Source: Deltaproteobacteria bacterium
GTDB lineage: Bacteria > Desulfobacterota_B > Binatia > Bin18
Length of the DNA stretch: 7,384 bases
Assembly (NCBI GenBank): GCA_012271025.1
Contig: JAAXHF010000225.1
Span: forward strand, 1-7,384
Direction: 5' to 3'
Part shown: positions 1 to 5,105 of the stretch, piece after piece
How positions within the stretch are numbered: position 1 is the stretch's first letter
How the letters are laid out: each line of letters begins with the position of its first letter
Program-made: the position numbers and the translations under genes
Notes under the pieces: model-generated
Told to the model about the DNA's origin: nothing
The model's database searches: none
Seen by the model: only the letters and a program-made list of their open reading frames with translations

Positions 1-25
1 GGGTTTGAAACCCGCCCCTACAAGG
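1..25. repeat. Truncated palindromic repeat at the window edge (REP-like or terminator hairpin)
   Basis: Bases 1-13 are a perfect inverted repeat, GGGTTT around a central G with AAACCC. They are followed by GCCCCTACAAGG, which looks like the outer part of the right arm; its partner would lie left of the window. The LLM gene transcribed leftward ends at 65, so the element sits about 50 bases after that stop. It could serve as the operon's transcription terminator or be an intergenic dispersed palindrome. No second copy was seen in the window. The inner palindrome is seen directly; the longer arms and repeat status are inferred. Confidence 0.45.
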
Positions 26-64
26 CCACCTCCTCAGCCCACTCCTGTCGCCTATACCAGCGCC

Positions 65-1102
65 TCAGCGGCAGGCGGGCATGACCTTGTCGGCAAACAG
101 CTCCATCGAGCGCCGAACGGTGGCATGGTCAACCAGCCCACCCTGGTTGAAGTAGCAGATAAACTCTGTGGTCTGGAATTCTTCCTGCAACGCTTTGACC
201 CGCTCGATACAGTAGGCCGGGTCGCCAAAGATCCCGCCAATTTTCTCAACCCCCTCGTAGGATACCCGCTCAAGACGCTCCTGGAGCTGTTTATACGCTT
301 CGTAGCTCTTAATTGTCGCCCCGGCCAGGGGCTTCACCACCTGACTGGCCATCTCAAAGAAGTGCATCAGACTCTTTTCACACTCCTGACGCGCCTGAGC
401 CCGGCTGTCCGACACATGGACCGGGAAGGCCAGCGCAATGTCCTGCTTGACCCCGGCCGGCAGCGCGTCACGGTGCGTAGCCAGATATTCGCGCAGCTTG
501 TCGGGCGGATTGATCAGGGGTGAGGCAAAGATCGGTAGCCCCTGTTCGCCGGCCAGGACAAAGGTATCGGGACTGTTGGCGGCAATCCGAACCGGCGGAT
601 AGGGCTTCTGAACCGGCTTGGGCGTCAGGGTCAGGTCGCTGACCTGATAATACTTGCCCTGATAGGTCAGCTTGTCGCTCGTCCAGGCCTTGAGGATGGC
701 GTCCAGGCATTCCTCAAAGCGCTCCCGACTCTCCTCCTGGGGCACGTTATAGCCCGAGAAATACACCGGCGCGGCCCCCCGTCCGACCCCGAACTCCAGA
801 CGGCCGCCGCTCAGCACATCGGCCGTGGCCGCGTCCTCGGCCATTTTGACCGGGCTATGCAGGGGCAGCAGCGTCACTGCGGTGCCGAGCCGGATGCGCT
901 TCGTGCGTTGGGCCGCAGCCGACAGCACCATCAGCGGCGAGGGCAGACACGAGATCCCGGGCATGAAGTGGAGTTCGCCCAGCCAGGCCGTGTCCAGTCC
1001 CAACCCGTCGCCCAGTTCGATCTGGGCCAGAATATCTTCATAGCGCTGGCTGTCCGATTGCCAGTCGGCACGTGGGAGCTGATCAAAAAATCCAAAGCGC
1101 AT
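65..1102 (-). CDS. LLM class flavin-dependent oxidoreductase (luciferase-like monooxygenase)
   Basis: The 345-residue product is a complete bacterial-luciferase-fold (TIM barrel) protein of about the usual family length. It begins MRFGFFDQL, the typical first barrel strand. It carries the RLGTAVTLLPLHSPV segment at residues 71-85 and ATADVLSGGRLEFGVGRG at about 92-109, both hallmarks of the LuxA-like FMN/F420 monooxygenase superfamily. Members use reduced flavin (FMNH2 or F420H2) to oxidise small organic substrates in the cytoplasm; the substrate and cofactor cannot be told from this sequence. The start is supported by AGGAGG at 1108-1113, five bases upstream. It lies 35 bases after the FkbM stop on the same strand and is probably the last gene of the leftward operon. 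No frameshift or missing segment is seen. Confidence 0.93.
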   Translation of the reverse strand: MRFGFFDQLPRADWQSDSQRYEDILAQIELGDGLGLDTAWLGELHFMPGISCLPSPLMVLSAAAQRTKRIRLGTAVTLLPLHSPVKMAEDAATADVLSGGRLEFGVGRGAAPVYFSGYNVPQEESRERFEECLDAILKAWTSDKLTYQGKYYQVSDLTLTPKPVQKPYPPVRIAANSPDTFVLAGEQGLPIFASPLINPPDKLREYLATHRDALPAGVKQDIALAFPVHVSDSRAQARQECEKSLMHFFEMASQVVKPLAGATIKSYEAYKQLQERLERVSYEGVEKIGGIFGDPAYCIERVKALQEEFQTTEFICYFNQGGLVDHATVRRSMELFADKVMPACR

Positions 1103-1137
1103 GTTCTCCTCCTTGGTGTGTCAGCGGACGCATAGCC

Positions 1138-1899
1138 CTAGGTCCGCAAGCGCGCATACACGTCGCCCGAAGCGCCGTCCGGGGGCAGGCTCTTGAGTTG
1201 AGCCACCATGTCGTCAGGGCTGAGCCACGAGGCCGACTCCAAAAGATAGGATTCGCCCAGGGCGGCCGGTTTCCAGTTAAACGTATACGTCCCCAGCTCG
1301 CCCAGGCGCGCAATGCAGCCCAGCGCGGTATCCAGGGCGGCCGGAATGTACTCAAAGGACAGGGCCGGCAGCGGCTGGGACAGGCCGCGCAGCACCTCCA
1401 GTTCGTATCCCTCAACGTCGATCTTGCAAAACGCCGGTCTGCCGTACTCGGCGATCAGGCGATCAAGCGTGGTGACCGACACGCTGACGCTGGTATCCCA
1501 GCGCACCCAGGCAAAGGACTCGACGCGCTGGACCGTGTCGATCCACTCCCGCGACAGGCTGCTGACCGTCGGGGTGCGTTGGCTCACGTGTAGAGCCTGG
1601 GTGCCGGGGACCGCGCCGACCGCCTGTTCAACCAGGGTGATGGACGGATGACGGCGGTAGCAGCGCTTCAGGAAACGCATACACGCGGGCTGCGGCTCGA
1701 CTCCGACCACCCGCGCGCCCAGGCGCGACCAGACCCGTAGCTGGTTACCAACGTGGGCACCGATGTCAAAACACAGGTCGCCGGCCTGGATGAATTGGGC
1801 GTAGAAACGGGCCAGCTGGCGGCTGCGAAAGGGAATCGCGTAATACATGAGCAGCGAGCGCAGCAGGCCCAGCTGTCCTGCACTCAGACCGAAGCGCAT
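1138..1899 (-). CDS. FkbM family SAM-dependent methyltransferase
   Basis: The product is 253 residues. The SAM-binding motif I is CFDIGAHVG at residues 43-51, followed by the acidic strand-2 motif VVGVEPQP at 65-72. The FkbM signature KIDVEGYELEVLRG is at 159-172. The family usually transfers methyl groups to hydroxyls of sugars, polyketides or glycolipids; the substrate here is unknown. It lies 69 bases downstream of the MFS stop and 35 bases before the LLM start, all on one strand. Its start is less secure than its neighbours': AGGAGG (1916-1921) lies 16 bases before the ATG, much further than in the other genes here. An in-frame ACG at 1906-1908 would sit seven bases from it. There are no membrane segments or signal peptide. 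Confidence 0.9.
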   Translation of the reverse strand: MRFGLSAGQLGLLRSLLMYYAIPFRSRQLARFYAQFIQAGDLCFDIGAHVGNQLRVWSRLGARVVGVEPQPACMRFLKRCYRRHPSITLVEQAVGAVPGTQALHVSQRTPTVSSLSREWIDTVQRVESFAWVRWDTSVSVSVTTLDRLIAEYGRPAFCKIDVEGYELEVLRGLSQPLPALSFEYIPAALDTALGCIARLGELGTYTFNWKPAALGESYLLESASWLSPDDMVAQLKSLPPDGASGDVYARLRT

Positions 1900-1947
1900 C
1901 CTGATCGTCTCGTTTCCTCCTGATACCCACCCGAGCCGGGATCAGGA
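1899..1947 (-). promoter_or_regulatory. Alternative RNA hairpins over the FkbM ribosome binding site and start
   Basis: Read on the minus strand, TCCTGATC (1947-1940) can pair in two exclusive ways. It can pair with ATCAGGA (1924-1918), extended by CCC/GGG around a one-base bulge, which hides the first four bases of AGGAGG. It can instead pair with GATCAGGA (1906-1899), a perfect eight-base match that includes the A of the ATG. Both matches are read directly. A role in translational control of the methyltransferase within the MFS-FkbM-LLM transcript is inferred. Confidence 0.35.
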
Positions 1948-1968
1948 CTGCCGGCGGGCGCAGACCGT

Positions 1969-3258
1969 CTATCCCTGCGCGCCCTGATCGGCCAGTTCCG
2001 CAACCTGCTCGGGTCGCTCAATCGGTTCCGGAACAACCAGAAAATACAATACCAGGGCCGCAATCAACAACACCCCGGCAATGACCAGAAACGGCAGCGA
2101 CCAGTCCCCGGTTGCCGCTACCAGAAAGCCAGCGCTCATCGGCCCGAAGATACCGGCAAAATTGCCCGCCCCATTCATCACCCCGGAAATCGTCCCGGTC
2201 TGTTTGGCGTCCAGCTCGAGCGGCACCGCCCAGCAGGCGCCGCCGCCAAGGCTGGCCAGATACATGTACAGGGTGAGACACACGACCGACACCGCCGCCC
2301 ACGGCACCAGAGCGGCGGCCACAATCATCGGCACGCCCAGCAGGGTACACAGCGCCGGCGCGCGGACGCGGGCGAAGCGCTTGCTGAAACCGCGCCGCAG
2401 CAGGACATCCGAGAGCGTCCCGCCGCTGATTGCCCCGACAAAGCCGGCCACCGTCGGCAGCATGCCCAGCCAGCCCATGGCCTGCATGGAAAAGCCACGC
2501 GCGTGCACCAGATAGGTCGGCAGCCACAAGATCACCATCCACAGGCCGTAGACCATGCACAGATAGCCGAACGACAGCCACAGCACCTGGGGAGACCGCA
2601 GCACCGCCCGCAGCGAGCCGCCGGTCTGGGGACGCTCGGCCAGATTGGCCTCAATCTCCTGGCGCTCGGCGTGGCTGATCCGCGGATGCTCGGCCGGGCT
2701 GTTGGTCGCAAACAGCAGCCACGCCAGCAGCCACACGCCGCCCAGCGCGGCGTTGAAGTAAAAGACCGCCGGCCAGGAAAAGCTCAGCACAATCCAGGTG
2801 GTGACCGGATAGGCCAGAGCCTGTCCCAGTTGGGCGCCGGACAGGCTCACGGTCAGCGCCCGGCCGTACTCGTGGCGCGGAAACCAGCGCGAGGCCAGCG
2901 CGGCGTAGGACGGGAAGCAGACCGCCTCGAACAGGCCAACGCTGAAGCGGATGGCCAGCATCAGCCCAAAAGCCAGCGCGCCGAGCGGCGTCAGGGCGGT
3001 GAACACGGAAAAGCCGATACACGCCACGGCCAGTACCCGGCAGGTATTCCAGCGGTCGGCCAGCATGCCGCCGGGAATCTGCAACAGCGTGTAGCCAATG
3101 AGAAAGGCCGAGAAGATCAGGCCAAAGCGGGCTTCGTCCCAGCCCAGCGCCAGCATCATGACCGGGGCGGCGACTGAGATATTGACCCGGTCGGCGTAGT
3201 TGATCATGCTGCCGCCGGCCAGCAGTCCAACCAGCCGGTAGCGAACGGGCCAGGCCAT
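1969..3258 (-). CDS. MFS transporter, probably anion:cation symporter (ACS) family
   Basis: The 429-residue inner-membrane protein is hydrophobic throughout, consistent with 12 membrane helices in two halves of six. A polar cytoplasmic loop spans about 185-220. The first helix contains YADRVNISVA (21-30), very like the ACS-family DRxNxS signature. The loop after helix 2 carries the MFS motif GGMLADRWNTCR (63-74), with a second copy in the C-terminal half, GGTLSDVLLRRG (279-290). The loop sequence HPRISHAERQEIE (191-203) and WLPTYL (245-250) are also typical of ACS permeases. Such proteins import organic anions such as sugar acids, tartrate or aromatic acids by proton symport; the substrate here is unknown. 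AGGAGG at 3265-3270 lies six bases before the ATG. It is the first gene of the leftward operon. Confidence 0.92.
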   Translation of the reverse strand: MAWPVRYRLVGLLAGGSMINYADRVNISVAAPVMMLALGWDEARFGLIFSAFLIGYTLLQIPGGMLADRWNTCRVLAVACIGFSVFTALTPLGALAFGLMLAIRFSVGLFEAVCFPSYAALASRWFPRHEYGRALTVSLSGAQLGQALAYPVTTWIVLSFSWPAVFYFNAALGGVWLLAWLLFATNSPAEHPRISHAERQEIEANLAERPQTGGSLRAVLRSPQVLWLSFGYLCMVYGLWMVILWLPTYLVHARGFSMQAMGWLGMLPTVAGFVGAISGGTLSDVLLRRGFSKRFARVRAPALCTLLGVPMIVAAALVPWAAVSVVCLTLYMYLASLGGGACWAVPLELDAKQTGTISGVMNGAGNFAGIFGPMSAGFLVAATGDWSLPFLVIAGVLLIAALVLYFLVVPEPIERPEQVAELADQGAQG

Positions 3259-3321
3259 CGTCTGCCTCCTTTGTGTTCTGCGCGGTCGGCCGGGGAGGGG
3301 TACGACGGCGCAAACGCCCGA

Positions 3322-3351
3322 ATCCTACTCCAAGTCGGCCGTCGCGGTCAA
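3322..3351 (-). promoter_or_regulatory. Candidate sigma-70 promoter for the MFS-FkbM-LLM operon
   Basis: On the minus strand, TTGACC (3351-3346) is followed after 18 bases by TAGGAT (3327-3322). These match the -35 and -10 consensus at five and four of six positions. An A/T run (TTTTTTCC in minus sense) lies just upstream. The predicted transcript would start near 3315, leaving a leader of about 57 bases before the MFS ATG. This rests on consensus matching only. Confidence 0.4.
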
Positions 3352-3413
3352 AGGAAAAAACGGGACACGGACGGCTCCCCATGGCCCGTCTGCGGATGGG
3401 CGCGGACCGGCGT

Positions 3414-3442
3414 TTGACAGACCTCCGCACATGCACTAGACG
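3414..3442 (+). promoter_or_regulatory. Candidate promoter for the CMD selenoprotein gene
   Basis: A perfect -35 TTGACA lies at 3414-3419, with a weak -10 TAGACG at 3437-3442 after 17 bases. The predicted start of transcription is close to 3449, giving a very short leader with the ribosome binding site (AGGAGG, 3451-3456) almost at the 5' end. The -10 match is only three of six positions, so the call is tentative. Confidence 0.3.
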
Positions 3443-3462
3443 GGGGACAAAGGAGGGACAGC

Positions 3463-4053
3463 ATGGCACGACTCAGTCTGGTTGAGGAAAAACAATTCCG
3501 CCCGGAATATGCCCAGCTCGTGGAACGGGTGCGCGACGCCGACGGCTATGTGAGTTTTCTGAGCATCATGGGCCACCGCCAGGAGGTGGTGGAGCCGATG
3601 TGGAAGGCGTATGTCGATATGTTCGAGGGCGGTATCGTCGAGCCGCAACTCAAAGAGCTGGTCCGCATCAAAATCGCCTACCTGAACGGGTGTCTGTTTT
3701 GACAGGGTTTTCGCTATGCATCGGTGATGCAAAAAGGCCTGACCGAAGAAAAAATCGCCCAACTCGAAAACTACCAGGACAGCCCGGCCTTCAGCCCGCG
3801 CGAAAAGAGCGCCATCAGATACGCCGAGAAGCTGGCCGTTGACCATGATTCGATTGATAACGACGAGTTCTTTATCGGCCTCCAACAGCATTTCTCCGAC
3901 GCCGAGATTGTCGAGCTGAGCATCGTCATCGGCTTTGATATCGCCTTTGGGCGTCTGTTGCGCGTGTTCGACGCCGATCCCAAAACCTGCGAGCTGCCGG
4001 GAACACAGAGAGTGAATATACCGGAGCCTGCTCCGACCGCGCTCAGAGCCTAG
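3463..4053 (+). CDS. Carboxymuconolactone decarboxylase/AhpD-fold selenoprotein (CxxU), TGA at codon 80 read as selenocysteine
   Basis: The gene is read as one frame of 196 residues with an in-frame TGA at 3700-3702. The N-terminal half ends with the family motif region ELVRIKIAYLNGC-L-F. The residue after F79 is where CMD/AhpD proteins have the second cysteine of CxxC, so the TGA gives C77-x-x-U80. The frame continues as QGFRYASVMQKGLTEEKIA, then a helical C-terminal half resembling this family (SAIRYAEKLAVDHD, FSDAEIVELSIVIGFDIAFGRLL). Full length fits the family (about 180-200). AGGAGG at 3451-3456, six bases before ATG, fixes the start. A SECIS-like hairpin follows the TGA. Relatives are thiol peroxidases/disulfide oxidoreductases or decarboxylases; a redox role with C77/U80 is inferred. 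Arg84 occupies the usual proton-relay His position. The alternative is a gene broken by a single Cys-to-stop change. Confidence 0.86.
3700..3702 (+). other. In-frame UGA recoded as selenocysteine (Sec80)
   Basis: TGA differs by one base from the cysteine codons TGC and TGT. It falls exactly at the second cysteine of the CxxC motif, preceded by TGT CTG TTT (C-L-F) and followed by CAG GGT TTT. No other stop interrupts the 196-codon frame. Replacement of a catalytic Cys by Sec in a CxxC motif is the usual pattern of bacterial redox selenoproteins. Read-through itself is inferred. Confidence 0.82.
3703..3741 (+). promoter_or_regulatory. Bacterial SECIS element (selenocysteine insertion hairpin) inside the coding region
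   Basis: The stem begins at the base after the TGA. CAGG (3703-3706) pairs with CCTG (3738-3741). After a small internal loop, TTTT (3708-3711) pairs with AAAA (3732-3735). A five-base 5' bulge, CGCTA (3712-3716), precedes a perfect six-pair upper stem, TGCATC (3717-3722) with GATGCA (3726-3731), closed by the loop GGT (3723-3725). The loop starts 21 bases after the TGA. The known bacterial pattern is an apical loop about 16-37 bases downstream with a G among its first two bases; the E. coli fdhF element also presents GGU and a 5' bulged base. The hairpin is seen; SelB binding is inferred. Confidence 0.8.
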
Positions 4054-4172
4054 TTCAGCACGGGTCGCGCCAAGCCTGGGGAAAAGGGGCCGCGTGCTCC
4101 TCCCCCGCTTTCGCCGGCGCGCGGTAGGTGTCCACACCCCCTCCCGCGCGTTCAGTCAGGCGATAAAGGTCC

Positions 4173-4203
4173 CGACCTCTTCCTAGGAAGCCGCTTCCGG
4201 TCG
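4173..4203. terminator. Possible transcription-end hairpin between the convergent CMD and sodC genes
   Basis: GGAAG (4186-4190) pairs with CTTCC (4194-4198) across CCG. CGACC (4173-4177) pairs with GGTCG (4199-4203), leaving an eight-base bulge on one side. The palindrome CTTCCTAGGAAG (4179-4190) offers a competing fold. It lies just after the sodC stop and about 120 bases after the CMD stop, where a bidirectional terminator would be expected. There is no T-run on either side, so intrinsic termination is doubtful. Confidence 0.25.
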
Positions 4204-4206
4204 AGA

Positions 4207-4830
4207 TCAGTGGCTACGAATAACTCCACATGCGGCCCGAGCGCCACCGGCGCACCCGGCTTCCTCGCCGTCCGGACAATACGTATCTGGATCGACGTGA
4301 ACGATGAAAGCGCTCCCGTCCTCATCGAACACTGACAGTGGTCCTTCAGACAGGGTTACGCGCGAGGTGGTGGCCAGGAGGTTGCCCTGTCCGCTGTCGT
4401 CAACAGTCAGATTTATCAAATCGCCAGCGTGAAAAGGGTGGTTGCCATCCGGACTTGAGTTGCTGTTCGGCCCAGGATCGAAGTGTCCCTTGGCAGCTGA
4501 GCAGGGACTGCATTCGCCCGTCTCATGAATATGGAGCGCGTGCTGGCCAGCTTCGAGGCCGCGACGGACCCGGACGAGGAGATCGACGAGCTTCACTCCC
4601 TCGGACGATGGACGCTCCCGCAGGAAGACAGACCCGATCCGCGGTCCCCAAGGATCGTCACACGAGCGAAGGATCGCGCGGGCCGTGTGCTCCTCAATGT
4701 CAATGTCTTGGAGTTCCTCAGCGCGTGACTCCAGAGCTGAGCTTGCAAGGGCGAGCAGGCATGCACCGGCCGCGCCAGCCCTGAGCATAGCTGTCCCTCT
4801 TGACCTCAGCAAACGTTGAACAACCTTCAT
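4207..4830 (-). CDS. sodC: Exported Cu/Zn superoxide dismutase
   Basis: The 207-residue product dismutates superoxide to hydrogen peroxide and oxygen outside the cytoplasm. Residues 1-37 form a signal peptide: basic MKVVQRLLRSR, a hydrophobic Ala/Leu core, and a likely cleavage after ESRA. Copper ligands are His100 and His102 (HALHIHE), His116 (GHFDP) and His178 (VHVDPD). Zinc ligands are His116, His131, His134 and Asp137 (NHPFHAGD). The disulfide pair is probably Cys107 and Cys201 (ACGVI), with the substrate-guiding Arg198 three residues before Cys201. All ligands are present. The start is set at 4830 because AGGAGG (4838-4843) lies seven bases upstream. The alternative ATG at 4881 falls inside the predicted promoter. 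An internal ATG at residue 15 is also possible. The gene is convergent with the CMD selenoprotein. Confidence 0.94.
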   Translation of the reverse strand: MKVVQRLLRSRGTAMLRAGAAGACLLALASSALESRAEELQDIDIEEHTARAILRSCDDPWGPRIGSVFLRERPSSEGVKLVDLLVRVRRGLEAGQHALHIHETGECSPCSAAKGHFDPGPNSNSSPDGNHPFHAGDLINLTVDDSGQGNLLATTSRVTLSEGPLSVFDEDGSAFIVHVDPDTYCPDGEEAGCAGGARAACGVIRSH

Positions 4831-4837
4831 CGCACTG

Positions 4838-4843
4838 CCTCCT
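4838..4843 (-). promoter_or_regulatory. Ribosome binding site deciding the sodC start
   Basis: AGGAGG on the minus strand lies seven bases before the ATG at 4830. The longer open frame would start at 4881, between the -35 and -10 of the candidate promoter, and would add 17 residues ahead of the signal peptide. The 4830 start gives a compact, normal signal peptide. Confidence 0.75.
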
Positions 4844-4873
4844 ATGCCGGTAGCGTTTCGACCAGCATAGGAG
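4839..4873. promoter_or_regulatory. Nine-base inverted repeat straddling the sodC promoter and leader
   Basis: CTCCTATGC (4839-4847) and GCATAGGAG (4865-4873) are perfect inverted copies separated by 17 bases. One arm contains most of the sodC ribosome binding site and the other overlaps the -10 box. The predicted transcript begins between the arms, so an RNA hairpin would need an upstream start. A protein-binding operator with half-sites about 26 bases apart is the other reading. Function is inferred. Confidence 0.35.
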
Positions 4874-4891
4874 ACGCTCATTCGCTGTCAA
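4864..4891 (-). promoter_or_regulatory. Candidate sigma-70 promoter of sodC
   Basis: A perfect TTGACA (4891-4886, minus strand) is followed after 16 bases by TATGCT (4869-4864), which matches four of six -10 positions. Transcription would start near 4857, about 27 bases before the chosen ATG. This agrees with the ribosome binding site and argues against the upstream start. Confidence 0.5.
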
Positions 4892-4962
4892 GGACAAAGG
4901 CGATCCTGGCCGCGGCCGGGGAGACAGGGCAATACAGTCCGGGTGGAACGGCGCGAAGCAGC

Positions 4963-4977
4963 GGTGGACGGTCCACC
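4963..4977. promoter_or_regulatory. Palindromic operator candidate between sodC and the amidohydrolase
   Basis: GGTGGAC (4963-4969) and GTCCACC (4971-4977) form a perfect 15-base palindrome around one G. It lies in the 275-base divergent region, about 70 bases upstream of the sodC -35 box and about 130 bases before the amidohydrolase ATG. Its symmetry and length suit a dimeric transcription factor, but no regulator gene is in the window and the site could be chance in GC-rich DNA. Confidence 0.35.
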
Positions 4978-5011
4978 CCGTACCTCGCTCCTCCATCGCT
5001 GTACGTATCTC

Positions 5012-5040
5012 TTGCTTCCGATTCGCGGACGCAGTAATAA
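5012..5040 (+). promoter_or_regulatory. Weak promoter candidate for the amidohydrolase-esterase pair
   Basis: TTGCTT (5012-5017) and TAATAA (5035-5040) are separated by 17 bases. Each matches the consensus at only three positions. TAATAA is one of the few A/T-rich patches in this intergenic region. The leader would be about 59 bases. Confidence 0.22.
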
Positions 5041-5105
5041 CGGAGAGAAGCCAAGCCTATTGTTGTTCCGACCATGGACGCAGCAACGCTAAAGGAGGGA
5101 GAGAC

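Noticed and set aside
5..523. A 172-residue plus-strand frame at the left edge.
   Set aside because: It is the antisense shadow of the LLM oxidoreductase, with no ribosome binding site or domain.
2503..3177. A 224-residue plus-strand frame opposite the MFS gene, and a 272-residue minus-strand frame at 2651-3469.
   Set aside because: Both are Arg/Gln/Gly/Ala-rich shadows of the GC-rich MFS coding sequence and lack family signatures; the MFS frame has clear motifs.
3370..3390. GACGG/CCGTC hairpin in the MFS-CMD divergent region.
   Set aside because: It has only five pairs around an 11-base loop, which is expected by chance in DNA this GC-rich.
3463..4053. Reading the CMD locus as two separate genes (3463-3702 and 3724-4053) or as a pseudogene.
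   Set aside because: The GTG at 3724 has no ribosome binding site, lies inside the hairpin, and would start in the middle of the conserved domain. The single TGA is exactly at a Cys position with a SECIS-like fold after it, and there is no other frame damage.
3436..4137. A 233-residue open frame on the minus strand across the CMD gene.
   Set aside because: It is the antisense shadow of the CMD gene, with no recognisable domain or ribosome binding site.
4054..4206. Classical intrinsic terminators between the CMD gene and sodC, including AGCACG (4057-4062) with CGTGCT (4093-4098) and GGTGT/ACACC near 4127-4138.
   Set aside because: The loops are too long or too short and no T-run follows; only the 4173-4203 fold was kept, as a weak candidate.
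4338..4784. Plus-strand frames opposite sodC.
   Set aside because: They overlap a complete, ligand-intact SodC in antisense and have no supporting motifs.
4831..4881. A 17-residue N-terminal extension of SodC from the ATG at 4881.
   Set aside because: It would begin inside the predicted promoter, lacks a close ribosome binding site and would bury the signal peptide; the ATG at 4830 has AGGAGG at ideal spacing.
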